From NCBI GenBank assembly GCA_035304345.1, contig DATGQE010000070.1, forward strand, positions 94,149 through 158,148: a DNA stretch of 64,000 bases. Reading direction: 5' to 3'. The notes under the pieces were generated by a model. It searched no databases. It saw only the letters and a list, made by a program, of their open reading frames with translations, and had not been told where the DNA came from. Position numbers and translations under genes: made by a program. Shown piece by piece: positions 46,673-57,264 of the stretch (position 1 is its first letter; each line of letters begins with the position of its first letter). This stretch comes from IDS-8 sp035304345. Lineage in GTDB: Bacteria > Pseudomonadota > Gammaproteobacteria > Steroidobacterales > Woeseiaceae.

Positions 46673-48187
46673 CAGGCGGAAATCGATGCCCTGTGCGAGC
46701 GGCAGGTCCGTGCCCCAGTTGATGGTATTGGTCTGCCGCCGCATGTAGGCCTTCCACGCGTCCGAGCCGGACTCGCGGCCGCCGCCGGTCTCCTTCTCGC
46801 CGCCGAAGGCCCCGCCGATCTCGGCCCCGGAGGTACCGATGTTCACGTTCGCGATGCCGCAGTCGGAGCCCATGGCCGACAGGAACAGCTCGGCGTGGCG
46901 CAGGCTGTCGGTGAAGATCGCCGACGAGAGCCCCTGGGCGACGCCGTTCTGCAGCGCGATTGCCTCCTCGAGCTCGCGGAAGCGGATGAGGTACAGGATC
47001 GGGGCGAACGTCTCGGTCTGGACGATCTCCCAGTCGTTCCGCGCGACGGCGATCACCGGCTCGACGAAGTACCCGGGCCGGTCCAGGCGCCGGCCGCCGC
47101 ACAGGATCTCGCCCCCGGCCTTGCGAACCTCGGCGAGCGCGGCCTCGTAACGCTCCACCGCCGCCTCGTCGATGAGGGGGCCCATGAGCGTGGTCTTCTC
47201 CAGCGGATCGCCGATGCGCACCTGCGCGTACGCGCTGAGCAGCCGGTCCTTCAGCTCGTCGAAGCGCGACTCGTGGACGAGCACGCGGCGCGTCGTCGTG
47301 CAGCGCTGGCCCGCGGTGCCGACCGCGCCGAACACGATCGCCGGGACGGCGAGGTCGAGGTTCGCGAACTCGTCGACGATGATGGCGTTGTTGCCGCCGA
47401 GCTCGAGCAGGCTCTTGCCCATGCGCGCCGCCACCCGCTCGCCGACCTTGCGGCCGACGGCAGAGGAGCCGGTGAACGACAGGAGATCCACCCGGCGGTC
47501 GTCCACGAACTGCTGCGCCAGCGTGTTGTCCGCGTCGTTGAACAGGTGGAAGATCTCCGGGAAGCCGCCGTCCTTCAGCGCCTCGTTGCAGATCTTCTGC
47601 ACGGCCACCGAGGTGAGCGGGGTCTTGGGGGAGGGTTTCCACACCGTCACGTTGCCGCAGACCGCCGCGATGCAGGCGTTCCACGACCAGACGGCGACCG
47701 GGAAGTTGAAGGCGGTGATGACGCCGACGATGCCGAGCGGATGCCATTGCTCGTACATGCGGTGCCGCGGCCGCTCGGAGTGCATGGTCTTGCCGTACAG
47801 CATGCGCGACTGGCCGACAGCGAAGTCGCAGATGTCGATCATCTCCTGCACCTCGCCGTCGCCCTCGGCCTTGATCTTGCCGTTCTCCAGCGTGACGAGG
47901 CTGCCGAGCGCGTCCTTGTAGTCGCGCAGCGCGTTGCCGACGCGGCGGATCGCCTCGCCGCGCACCGGGGCGGGCACCTGGCGCCACTCGAGGAACGCCT
48001 CGCGCGCGGCCTCGATCGTGCGGTCGTACTCCTCGCGGGTGGTCGCGCGCACGGCGGCGATCACCTCCCCGGTCGCCGGGTTGACGGACTCGATCAGCGG
48101 CGCCTCCTCGCTCGCCGACGAGCGGGCGCCCGACCAGGTGCCGGGATTGGTGCTCTCGAGCCCGAGTCTCTTCAGGATGTCGTTCAT
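46670..48187 (-). CDS. ALDH7-type aldehyde dehydrogenase (piperideine-6-carboxylate / aminoadipate-semialdehyde dehydrogenase)
   Basis: The 505-residue NAD(P)-dependent dehydrogenase has ITAFNFPVAVWSWNACIAAV near 162, the general-base Glu in LLELGGNNAIIVDEF near 262, the nucleophilic Cys in GTAGQRCTTTRRVLVHE near 299, and the C terminus GGAFGGEKETGGGRESGSDA with WKAYMRRQTNTINW, which is diagnostic of the ALDH7/antiquitin family (AmaB, PCD). It oxidises 2-aminoadipate semialdehyde to 2-aminoadipate in lysine breakdown. Its start overlaps the stop of the upstream lysine/saccharopine dehydrogenase-like gene by 4 bases, which supports that pathway. Confidence 0.9.
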   Translation of the reverse strand: MNDILKRLGLESTNPGTWSGARSSASEEAPLIESVNPATGEVIAAVRATTREEYDRTIEAAREAFLEWRQVPAPVRGEAIRRVGNALRDYKDALGSLVTLENGKIKAEGDGEVQEMIDICDFAVGQSRMLYGKTMHSERPRHRMYEQWHPLGIVGVITAFNFPVAVWSWNACIAAVCGNVTVWKPSPKTPLTSVAVQKICNEALKDGGFPEIFHLFNDADNTLAQQFVDDRRVDLLSFTGSSAVGRKVGERVAARMGKSLLELGGNNAIIVDEFANLDLAVPAIVFGAVGTAGQRCTTTRRVLVHESRFDELKDRLLSAYAQVRIGDPLEKTTLMGPLIDEAAVERYEAALAEVRKAGGEILCGGRRLDRPGYFVEPVIAVARNDWEIVQTETFAPILYLIRFRELEEAIALQNGVAQGLSSAIFTDSLRHAELFLSAMGSDCGIANVNIGTSGAEIGGAFGGEKETGGGRESGSDAWKAYMRRQTNTINWGTDLPLAQGIDFRL

Positions 48188-49356
48188 TGCGCTTGCCCCT
48201 GTCCCTTGCGTTGGTGCCCGGTTTCGCCCCTGGCCACGAGCTCCGCGGAGAGCTGGCTGCTTCCGCCGTGCGCGTAGTACTCGCCGAAGCGGTTGTCGAG
48301 GATCTGGCCCAGGCTGAACTCCTCCTGCGCGACGAAGCCGCTCCGGGCGGGCGATTCGGACAGCACGATGTCCATGACGCTGCAGACGCCGGCGGCCGTG
48401 GTGATCTGGATCGCGGACCAGAGGCGCCCGCCGACGACCTCAGGATACACCTTGTTGACGTAGTTCTCCTCGCGGAGCTCGCCGTCCTGCATGCCTGTCA
48501 CGGCCGCGTAGATGATGACCACGTCCTGCAGGGTCTGCGGCACGGCGTTCTCAAGGATGCGCTTGAGCGTGCCGCGGTCCTGGTTGAGCTTGAGGCCGTT
48601 CATGAGCAGCCGCACCTGCTCGCAGTGCCCGGGGTAGCGGATGGTCTTGTAGTCCATGCTCTCGACGCGGCTGCCGTAGGTTTCCGCGAGCGAGCCCAGG
48701 CCGCCCGAGGTGTTGAAGGCCTCGTAGAGCGTGCCGTCGATCTCGATCTCCTCGAGCCCTTCGAGCGGCAGCACGTCGATCGGCTTGCCGTCCACGATCG
48801 CCTGGCAGGGATTGCCGTACTCGTTGATCAGGCCGTCGGTGGACCAGGTCAGCGAATACTTGAGGACGTTGTTCGGGTGCTGGGGGAGGGCGCCGACGCG
48901 CAGCTTCACCGAGCGCAGCGAGTCGAAGTGCTTGATGAGCTCGTTGGCGGCGATGCTGATGAAGCCGGGCGCCAGCCCGCACTGCGGGACGAACGCGGTG
49001 CTCGCGCCCTGCGCGGTCTCGCGCACGGCCCGTGTCACGGCGACGTCCTCCGTGAGGTCGAAGTAGTGCAGACCCTCGGCGCGCGCGACCCGGGCCACCC
49101 CGGGATTGCAGTAGTAGGGCAGGCCGGAGACGACCGCCACCGGGCGGTGGGCGCGAACGTGGGCCGCGAGCGCGGCCTCGTCGGTCGCGTCGAAGGTGAA
49201 GGCCGAGATCGCCTCGTGGCCGTGCGCGTCGGCGACCCGCCGTGCGGCGCCGTCCACGCTGTCGGCGAGCTGCACGCGGTAGTCGCCGGATTCGGCGAGG
49301 AGGCCCGAAATCAGCGCGCCGATCTTGCCGGCGCCGAGCACCAGGACGTCTAGCAT
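48184..49356 (-). CDS. saccharopine dehydrogenase family protein, lysine 6-dehydrogenase-like
   Basis: The ATG at 49356 gives 390 residues with an N-terminal Rossmann motif VLVLGAGKIGALISGLLAES near 4-23, FDLTEDVAVTRAV near 95 and QCGLAPGFISIAANELIKH near 117. The middle and end (EAFNTSGGLGSLAETYGSRV, MDYKTIRYPGHCEQVRLLMN) closely follow the layout I recall for lysine 6-dehydrogenase of Geobacillus, so oxidation of lysine (or saccharopine) to the aminoadipate semialdehyde/piperideine-6-carboxylate is likely. It is cotranscribed with the ALDH7 gene that would use that product. The open frame beyond 49356 is not coding. Confidence 0.82.
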   Translation of the reverse strand: MLDVLVLGAGKIGALISGLLAESGDYRVQLADSVDGAARRVADAHGHEAISAFTFDATDEAALAAHVRAHRPVAVVSGLPYYCNPGVARVARAEGLHYFDLTEDVAVTRAVRETAQGASTAFVPQCGLAPGFISIAANELIKHFDSLRSVKLRVGALPQHPNNVLKYSLTWSTDGLINEYGNPCQAIVDGKPIDVLPLEGLEEIEIDGTLYEAFNTSGGLGSLAETYGSRVESMDYKTIRYPGHCEQVRLLMNGLKLNQDRGTLKRILENAVPQTLQDVVIIYAAVTGMQDGELREENYVNKVYPEVVGGRLWSAIQITTAAGVCSVMDIVLSESPARSGFVAQEEFSLGQILDNRFGEYYAHGGSSQLSAELVARGETGHQRKGQGQAQ

Positions 49357-49539
49357 TGGGGGGCTCCGAAGCTGGGCGGGAGTCCGCGGGGCGCGCATTG
49401 TGCCAACGCGCGCCGGCGCTTTCCAGCCGCGTCCCAGCCTGTGAGCCGGGTCCGCGCGGCGGCGTTCATTTCCGCGGTAACCTTTGCGAGCCCCCGACCA
49501 CGCGTGGCATAGTCCGGGGAAAAAACGGAGCAAGGGACC

Positions 49540-50913
49540 GTGACCCGATCGCCATCCCAGTTCGACTGGCACCCGGCCAGCTGGCAGCGGCTGGACGCCG
49601 CGCAGCAGCCGTCCTACCCCGACGAGGCCGCCCTCCGGCAGGTCGTCGCCGAGCTCGCGAAGCTTCCTCCGCTGGTTACCTCCTGGGAGGTGGACGCGCT
49701 CAAGGCGCTCATCGCCAAGGCCCAGCGCGGCGAGGCGTTCCTGCTGCAGGGCGGGGACTGCGCCGAGACGTTCGAGGAGTGCACCTCCCCGGTCATCGTC
49801 GGCAAGCTCAAGATCCTGCTGCAGATGAGCCTCGTGATGCTGTACGGGCTCAAGAAACCGGTGGTGCGCGTGGGCCGCATGGCGGGCCAGTACGCGAAGC
49901 CGCGCTCGGCCGACACGGAGACGCGCGACGGCGTGTCGCTCCCGAGCTTCCGTGGCGACCTCGTCAACCGCAACCCGTTCACGGCCGCTGACCGCACGCC
50001 GGATCCGCAGCTCATCCTGCGCGGCTACGAGCGCGCGGCCCTGACGCTGAACTTCGTCCGCTCGCTGATCGACGGCGGGTTTGCGGACCTGCATCACCCG
50101 GAATACTGGAACCTCGACTGGGTGAAGCACTCGCGCATGGCCGCCGAGTACAACGAGATCGTGCGCTCGATCTCGAACTCGCTCGACTTCCTCGAGACGA
50201 TCTCGGGCCGGCCGGTGACGAAAACGCAGCGCGCCGATTTCTACGCGTCGCACGAGGGACTGCACCTTTATTACGAGCAGGCCCAGACGCGCTGGCTGGA
50301 GCGCCGCGAGCGCTGGTACAACCTGACGACGCATTTCCCCTGGATCGGCATGCGCACCGCCGCGGTGGACGGGGCGCACGTCGAGTACTTCCGCGGGATC
50401 GCGAACCCGATCGCGGTGAAGATCGGCCCGGGCATGACGGTCGAGTGGCTGCAGCGGCTGATCGCCGTCCTCAACCCGAACAACGAGCCGGGCCGCCTCA
50501 CGCTGATTCACCGCTTCGGCGCCAAGGCGATCGAGGAGGCCCTGCCGCCGCTCATCCGGGCGGTAAAGGAGACGGGCTCGCCGGTGCTGTGGGTCTGCGA
50601 CCCCATGCACGGCAACACGGAGACCACGCCTGACGGCATCAAGACCCGGCGCTTCGACAACATCGTCTCCGAGCTCGAGACGGCGTTCCGCGTGCACCGG
50701 GCGATGGGCAGCCACCTTGGCGGCGTGCACCTCGAGCTCACGGGCGACAACGTCACCGAGTGCACGGGAGGCGCGCGGGGGCTGACCGACGCCGACCTCG
50801 CGCGCGCGTACAAGTCGACCGTGGACCCGCGGCTCAACTACGAGCAGGCCATGGAGATCGCGATGCGCATCGCCGGCCTGCACGACGCGATCCGCCGCTC
50901 CGAGCGCGCGTAG
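49540..50913 (+). CDS. class II 3-deoxy-7-phosphoheptulonate (DAHP) synthase
   Basis: A 457-residue class II (plant/mycobacterial type) DAHP synthase, first step of aromatic amino-acid synthesis from PEP and erythrose-4-phosphate. Recognisable parts: LLQGGDCAETFEECT near 68-82 with a metal-binding Cys, VRVGRMAGQYAKPRSADTET near 109, GDLVNRNPF, WIGMRTAAVDGAHVEYFRGI near 269 and WVCDPMHGNTETTPDGIKTR near 350. GTG start preceded by AAGGG. The N-terminal regulatory extension of mycobacterial enzymes is not obvious, so feedback control is unclear. Apparently monocistronic. Confidence 0.94.
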   Translation: MTRSPSQFDWHPASWQRLDAAQQPSYPDEAALRQVVAELAKLPPLVTSWEVDALKALIAKAQRGEAFLLQGGDCAETFEECTSPVIVGKLKILLQMSLVMLYGLKKPVVRVGRMAGQYAKPRSADTETRDGVSLPSFRGDLVNRNPFTAADRTPDPQLILRGYERAALTLNFVRSLIDGGFADLHHPEYWNLDWVKHSRMAAEYNEIVRSISNSLDFLETISGRPVTKTQRADFYASHEGLHLYYEQAQTRWLERRERWYNLTTHFPWIGMRTAAVDGAHVEYFRGIANPIAVKIGPGMTVEWLQRLIAVLNPNNEPGRLTLIHRFGAKAIEEALPPLIRAVKETGSPVLWVCDPMHGNTETTPDGIKTRRFDNIVSELETAFRVHRAMGSHLGGVHLELTGDNVTECTGGARGLTDADLARAYKSTVDPRLNYEQAMEIAMRIAGLHDAIRRSERA

Positions 50914-51060
50914 CGCGCGGGCGTCCCGGCAAGTCATAATCGATTCGAGGGGCAGGCCCGCCGGGCGGGTGCCGGTGCCTGCCGCCTTCCCGCCGCCAGG
51001 CAGCAACAAGAATCGACGTTAACGAAGTACCGCAAGCTTCGGTATTAAAGGGATTTTGAC

Positions 51061-52662
51061 ATGGCAGATGCGACCCTAAGCACCCCGGCCGGCGTGGACG
51101 TGACCGGCGAGATCAGGCCCGCGGACCGGGAGATCCTGACCCCGGAGGCGCTCGCGTTCGTCGCGGCGCTCACCTGGAAATTCGGTCCCCGGGTCGAGGC
51201 GCTGCTGGACGCGCGGGAGGAGCGGCAGGAGCGCATCAACGCCGGCGAGATGCCGGACTTCCTGGCGGAGACGCGGGAGATCCGCGAATCCGACTGGACC
51301 GTCTGCGAGGTGCCGCACGACCTCCGCGACCGGCGGGTCGAGATCACGGGGCCGGCCGACCGCAAGATGATCATCAACGCGCTCAACTCCGGCGCGAAGG
51401 TGTTCATGGCGGATCTCGAGGACTCGCTGTCGCCGACGTGGCGCAACATCATCGAGGGCCAGGTCAACCTGCGGGACGCGGTGAACCGCAGCATCGAGAC
51501 GGACGCGGGCGGCAAGCACTATGCGCTGAAGGACGAGATCGCCACGCTCATCGTGCGCCCGCGCGGGTGGCACCTCGTGGAGAAGCACGTCCTGGTCGAG
51601 GGCAAGCCGGCACCGGCCGCGCTGGTCGATTTCGGACTCTTCCTCTACCACAACGCCGCCGAGCTCGCGCGGCGCGGCACGGGACCGTACTTCTACCTGC
51701 CGAAGCTCGAGTCGCACCTCGAGGCGCGGCTCTGGAACGACGTGTTCAAGTACGCGGAGGACCAGGGCGTGGTCGAGCGCGGCGCCATCAAGGTCACCGT
51801 GCTGATCGAGACGATCCTCGCCGCGTTCGAGATGGACGAGATCCTCTACGAGCTGAAGGACTACATCGTCGGGCAGAACTGCGGTCGCTGGGACTACATC
51901 TTCAGCTTCATCAAGAAGTTCCACCGCTACCCGGAATGCGTGCTGCCCGATCGCGCCGAAGTGACGATGACGACGCACTTCCTGCGCTCCTATTCGAAGC
52001 TGCTGATCCGAACCTGCCATCGCCGCGGGGCCTACGCTATCGGCGGGATGGCGGCCCAGATCCCGATCAAGAACGACCCGGAGGCCAACCAGCAGGCGCT
52101 CGCGAAAGTGCGGGCCGACAAGGAGCGCGAGGTGGGCGACGGGCACGACGGCACGTGGGTCGCGCACCCGGGGCTCGTGCCGCTCGCGACGGAGATCTTC
52201 GATGCGCACATGCCGGGCCCGAACCAGCTCCACGTCCTGCGCGAGGAGGACCGGGTCGAGGCCGCCGACCTGCTGCAGGTGGTGAAAGGCAAGATCACGG
52301 AGAACGGGCTGCGCAACAACATCAGCGTCGCGATCCAGTACATGGCCGCGTGGCTGGGCGGCAACGGCTGCGTGCCGATCAACCACCTGATGGAGGACGC
52401 GGCGACTGCCGAGATCTCGCGGGCCCAGGTGTGGCAGTGGGTACAGCACGAGACCGGGGTGCTCGACGAGGGCCGCAACATCACCTACGGCTACTTCAAG
52501 GCGCTGCTGCGGGAGGAGACGGACAAGATCCGGGCGGCCGTGGGGGACGACGCGTTCGAGGCAGGCCACTACCGGCGCGCGGCACAGCTCCTGGATCACA
52601 TTACGAAACAGGACGCGTTCGTGCCGTTTTTGACGCTGGAGGCGTACAAGGAGCTGCCGTAG
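51061..52662 (+). CDS. aceB: malate synthase A
   Basis: The 533-residue enzyme condenses glyoxylate with acetyl-CoA to malate in the glyoxylate bypass. Family segments: KVFMADLEDSLSPTWRNIIE near 115-134, LIVRPRGWHLVEKHVLVEG near 161-179 (catalytic Arg), ITVLIETILAAFEMDEILY-like segment near 245, NCGRWDYIFSFIKKF near 277 and a C-terminal catalytic-Asp region (INHLMEDAATAEISRAQVWQ). The leader 51001-51060 can form overlapping small hairpins (CGAAG/CTTCG, TACCG/CGGTA) before an AAAGGGA ribosome site. Isocitrate lyase is not in the window. Confidence 0.95.
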   Translation: MADATLSTPAGVDVTGEIRPADREILTPEALAFVAALTWKFGPRVEALLDAREERQERINAGEMPDFLAETREIRESDWTVCEVPHDLRDRRVEITGPADRKMIINALNSGAKVFMADLEDSLSPTWRNIIEGQVNLRDAVNRSIETDAGGKHYALKDEIATLIVRPRGWHLVEKHVLVEGKPAPAALVDFGLFLYHNAAELARRGTGPYFYLPKLESHLEARLWNDVFKYAEDQGVVERGAIKVTVLIETILAAFEMDEILYELKDYIVGQNCGRWDYIFSFIKKFHRYPECVLPDRAEVTMTTHFLRSYSKLLIRTCHRRGAYAIGGMAAQIPIKNDPEANQQALAKVRADKEREVGDGHDGTWVAHPGLVPLATEIFDAHMPGPNQLHVLREEDRVEAADLLQVVKGKITENGLRNNISVAIQYMAAWLGGNGCVPINHLMEDAATAEISRAQVWQWVQHETGVLDEGRNITYGYFKALLREETDKIRAAVGDDAFEAGHYRRAAQLLDHITKQDAFVPFLTLEAYKELP

Positions 52663-52722
52663 GCGCGCGCTGCGCGGCTCGCCAGGGGCCCTTTGCCGGC
52701 GCGCGGGGCGCGCTCCTACAAC
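52659..52722. repeat. GTAGGAGCG-type inverted repeat after aceB
   Basis: The left arm begins with the aceB stop codon (GTAGGCGCGCGC) and the right arm ends GCGCGGGGCGCGCTCCTAC, its near complement, around a CCAGGGGCCCTTTG centre. A degenerate further arm (GCGGGGCGCGCGCGGCTACA) follows at about 52723-52743, right before the icd promoter/leader. Confidence 0.6.
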
Positions 52723-52780
52723 CGCGGGGCGCGCGCGGCTACAATGCGCGCCTCCCCGGCCCCCGGCACAAGGATCGCGC

Positions 52781-54120
<1,340 letters not shown>

Positions 54121-54121
<1 letters not shown>

Positions 54122-54780
54122 TGCACGGGGTGCCGGACCGCTCGGTTTACGACCCGGACTGCCGCCGCTGCCCGCGCCTGGCCGCGTTCCTCGAGCGCGT
54201 GGCGGCGGAAAACCCCGGCTACTGGTGCCGCCCGGTGCCGCCTTTCGGCGACCCGCATGCCCGCCTGCTCGTCGTCGGGCTGGCGCCCGGCATGCACGGG
54301 GCGAACCGCACGGGCCGGCCGTTCACCGGGGACTACGCGGGCGTGCTGTTCTACGAGACGCTGTACGCGTTCGGGTTCTCGACCGGGCCGGAATCCGTGT
54401 CCGCCGACGACGGGCTGCGGCTGATCGACTGCCGGATCACGAACTCCGTGAAGTGCCTGCCCCCTGACAACAAGCCAATCGGCAGTGAAATCAACGCCTG
54501 CAACCGCTTTATTGCGAAAGAACTTGAACTTGTGAGGCCGGGGTCGGTCGTAGTTGCACTGGGCGGCATCGCGCACCGGGCGGTCGTGCGCGCGCTCGGG
54601 CGGCGCCAGGCGGACTTTCCGTTCGCCCACGGGGCGGAGCACGCGATCGACGAGCGGTTCGTGCTGTTGAACTCGTATCACTGCAGCCGCTACAACACCA
54701 ACACCGGCCGCCTGACGCCCGCCATGTTCCGCGAGGTGTTCGCACGCGCAAGGGAATTGCTGGACAAGCGAGCCCCGTAG
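54121..54780 (+). CDS. family 5 (UDGb) Fe-S uracil-DNA glycosylase
   Basis: The 219-residue protein has the motif VGLAPGMHGANRTGRPFTGD near 53-72 (active-site loop; family 5 lacks the catalytic Asp/Asn of family 1) and NSYHCSRYNTNTGRLTPAMF near 184-203. Four cysteines, two in DPDCRRCPRL, one in NSVKCLPPDN and one in SYHC, are placed to bind a [4Fe-4S] cluster. It would remove uracil and other deaminated bases from DNA, useful in very G+C-rich DNA. The ATG at 54121 shares its A with the icd stop, so expression is coupled to icd. The stop TAG lies in a repeat. Confidence 0.9.
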
Positions 54781-54836
54781 GAGCGGGCATCGCGCGACCT
54801 TTCACGCGCCGGTCGCGGGCGATGCACGCTCCTGCA
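54777..54836. repeat. GTAGGAGCG-type inverted repeat between udg and uvrC
   Basis: GTAGGAGCGGGCATCGCGCG on the left pairs with GGGCGATGCACGCTCCTGC on the right, around a short centre with ACCTTTCACGC. The left arm includes the TAG stop of the uracil-DNA glycosylase gene and the right arm ends 14 bases before the uvrC ATG. This is the most complete member in the window and looks like the GTAGGAGCGG...-type REP sequences common in Pseudomonas and Xanthomonadales. Confidence 0.75.
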
Positions 54837-54849
54837 GCAAGACACGGAG

Positions 54850-56682
54850 ATGACCGAGGAAATCCGTCCGCAATTCGATCCGAAGACGTTCGTCAGGACA
54901 CTGACGAACCGTCCCGGCGTGTACCGCATGCTCAACGACAAGGGCAAGGTGATCTACGTCGGCAAGGCGCGGAACCTGCGCAAGCGCGTCGGCAGCTACT
55001 TCACGCGTGGCCATACCGATCCGAAGACGATCGCGATGCTGAAGCAGGTGGCGAACGTCGAGGTGACGGTCACGAACACGGAAGGCGAGGCCCTGATCCT
55101 CGAGTACAACCTGATCCAGCGCCACAAGCCGCGGTTCAACGTGGTGCTCAAGGACGACAAGAGCTACCCGTACATCCACGTGACCGCGCACCCGTTCCCG
55201 CGGATCGAGTTCCACCGCGGGGCGCGCACCGGCCCCGGCCGGTACTTCGGCCCGTACCCGAACGCGGGGGCGGTGCGGCGGACGATCAACGAGCTGCAGA
55301 AGCTGTTTTTGATCCGAGATTGCGAGGACAGCTTCTTCAGCAATCGCGCGCGCCCCTGCCTGCAGTACCAGATGAAGCGCTGCACCGCGCCCTGCGTCGG
55401 CCTCATCGACGAGGAGAACTACCGGCAGGACATCGAGGCCGCGATCCTGTTCCTGGAAGGCAAGAACCGCAGCGTGATCGACACGTTCGTGCGGCGCATG
55501 GAGCAGGCGGCCGAGAAGCAGGAATACGAGCTCGCGGCGCGCTACCGCGACCAGATCGCGCGCATCCGCAAGGTGGAGGCGGAGCAGCTCGTCTCGCGCG
55601 AGCGGGTACCGGACCTGGACGTCATCGCCGTCGCGTCCCGCGCAGGCATCTCCTGCGTGACGGTGCTGTTCATCCGCGGCGGCTCGCTGCTCGGCAGCCG
55701 CGATCATTTCCCGAAGATCTCCGGCGATCCGGGGATGGAGGAGGTGCTGAACGGCTTCGTCGCCCAGTACTACCTCGGGCGCGAGGCGCCGCGCGAGATC
55801 GTGGTGGCCGCGCCGATCGAGGACCGCGCGCTGCTGGAGGCGAGCCTGAGCGAGCGCTCGGGCCACCGCGTGACGATCAAGCACAACGTGCGCGGCGACC
55901 GCCTGCGCTGGCTGGAGATGGCGCGCACGAACGCGGAGCAGGGCCTGAACTCGCGCATCGCGAGCAACGCGACGGTGCAGCGGCAGCTCGCCGCGCTCGG
56001 CGAGGCGCTCGGGCTGGAATCGCCGCCGCAGCGGCTCGAATGCTTCGACGTGAGTCACACCATGGGCGAGGCCACGGTGGCATCCTGCGTGGTGTTCAAC
56101 GAGACCGGGCCGCTGAAAAGCGACTATCGGCGCTACAATCTCAGCCCTGAGGCGCTGGGTGACGATTACGCGGCGATGGCCGAGGCGCTCCGGCGTCGCT
56201 ACGAGCGAGTGAAGAAGGGCGAGGTGCCGATGCCGGACATCCTGTTCGTCGACGGCGGCAAGGGGCAGCTCGCCCAGGCCATCACGGTGCTGGACGAGCT
56301 CGAGCTCGGCTGGATCCAGGTGGTCGCGGTCGCGAAGGGACGCGATCGCAAGGCCGGGCAGGAGCAGCTCTTCGTCACCGGCCGGGAGCGGCCGATCCTG
56401 CTGCCGCCCGATTCCCCGGCCTTGCATCTCGTGCAGCAGATTCGCGACGAGGCACACCGCTTCGCGATCGCCGGCCACCGCCAGCGGCGCTCGAAGGCGA
56501 GGAGAACCTCGACGCTCGAGGAAATCCCGGGCTTGGGCCCCAAGCGCAGGCGCGAGCTCCTGCGGCAGTTCGGTGGGCTGCAGGGCGTGCGCAACGCCGG
56601 CATCGGCGACCTCGCGAAAGTGCCGGGCATCAGCCGCCGCCTCGCCGAGCGGATCTACAACAACCTGCATCTGGAAGGGTGA
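54850..56682 (+). CDS. uvrC: excinuclease ABC subunit C
   Basis: The 610-residue nuclease makes both incisions in nucleotide excision repair. GIY-YIG domain about 18-95 (RPGVYRMLNDKGKVIYVGKA, NLRKRVGSYF), Cys cluster RPCLQYQMKRCTAPCVG near 175, UVR motif MEQAAEKQEYELAARYRDQI near 217, the RNase H-like endonuclease domain (LECFDVSHTMGEATVASCVV near 396, DILFVDGGKGQLAQA near 456) and two C-terminal helix-hairpin-helix motifs (LEEIPGLGPKRRRELLRQFG, LAKVPGISRRLAERIYNNL). Overlaps pgsA by 4 bases, the E. coli order. Confidence 0.97.
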   Translation: MTEEIRPQFDPKTFVRTLTNRPGVYRMLNDKGKVIYVGKARNLRKRVGSYFTRGHTDPKTIAMLKQVANVEVTVTNTEGEALILEYNLIQRHKPRFNVVLKDDKSYPYIHVTAHPFPRIEFHRGARTGPGRYFGPYPNAGAVRRTINELQKLFLIRDCEDSFFSNRARPCLQYQMKRCTAPCVGLIDEENYRQDIEAAILFLEGKNRSVIDTFVRRMEQAAEKQEYELAARYRDQIARIRKVEAEQLVSRERVPDLDVIAVASRAGISCVTVLFIRGGSLLGSRDHFPKISGDPGMEEVLNGFVAQYYLGREAPREIVVAAPIEDRALLEASLSERSGHRVTIKHNVRGDRLRWLEMARTNAEQGLNSRIASNATVQRQLAALGEALGLESPPQRLECFDVSHTMGEATVASCVVFNETGPLKSDYRRYNLSPEALGDDYAAMAEALRRRYERVKKGEVPMPDILFVDGGKGQLAQAITVLDELELGWIQVVAVAKGRDRKAGQEQLFVTGRERPILLPPDSPALHLVQQIRDEAHRFAIAGHRQRRSKARRTSTLEEIPGLGPKRRRELLRQFGGLQGVRNAGIGDLAKVPGISRRLAERIYNNLHLEG

Positions 56683-57239
56683 AAGCGAACCTCGCCAATA
56701 CGCTGACGTGGGTGCGCATCGCCGCCATCCCGATCGTCGTGTACTGCTTCTTCGCGAGCGGGTACCTCGCGCGGCCGGTCGCGGGCATCGTGTTCGCGAT
56801 CGCGGCGGTCACGGACCTGCTCGACGGCTGGGTGGCGAGGCGCCTCGGCCAGACGTCGAAGTTCGGCGAGTTCCTCGACCCGGTCGCCGACAAGCTGATG
56901 GTCGCGGTCGTGCTGGTGCTTTTGGTGCAGAGCAATCCCACGGTGCCGATGGCGCTCGTCGCCGCGATCATCATCGGCCGCGAGATCACGGTCTCCGGGC
57001 TGCGGGAATGGATGGCCACGATCGGCGAGCGCGCCAACGTGGCGGTCTCGCTCGGCGGCAAGGTGAAGACCACGCTGCAGATGATCGGGATCGGGCTGAT
57101 GGTCTACCGGAACGAGACCTTCGGCGTGGACCTCTACGACGTCGGTTTCGCGCTGCTCCTGCTCGCCGCGGCCATGACGCTGTGGTCGATGGTCGTCTAC
57201 CTGCGCGCCGCCTGGCCGTCGCTGACCAGCTCCGAGTAA
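56679..57239 (+). CDS. pgsA: CDP-diacylglycerol-glycerol-3-phosphate 3-phosphatidyltransferase
   Basis: A 186-residue inner-membrane enzyme making phosphatidylglycerol phosphate. The CDP-alcohol phosphotransferase motif D-x2-DG-x2-AR-x8-G-x3-D-x3-D is intact: DLLDGWVARRLGQ at about 48-60 followed by TSKFGEFLDPVADKLM. N terminus ANLANTLTWVRIAAIPIVVY is typical. GTG start at 56679 overlapping the uvrC stop. Four to five membrane helices. In E. coli pgsA is followed by glyW tRNA-Gly; here an HNH endonuclease gene separates them. Confidence 0.95.
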   Translation: MKANLANTLTWVRIAAIPIVVYCFFASGYLARPVAGIVFAIAAVTDLLDGWVARRLGQTSKFGEFLDPVADKLMVAVVLVLLVQSNPTVPMALVAAIIIGREITVSGLREWMATIGERANVAVSLGGKVKTTLQMIGIGLMVYRNETFGVDLYDVGFALLLLAAAMTLWSMVVYLRAAWPSLTSSE

Positions 57240-57264
57240 CGCCGAGTAAGGCCGGCCGCGGCGA

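Noticed and set aside
49357..51009. N-terminal extension of the lysine dehydrogenase-like gene to 51009
   Set aside because: The extra part is antisense to the DAHP synthase gene and has no similarity to the family; the Rossmann motif starts right after the ATG at 49356.
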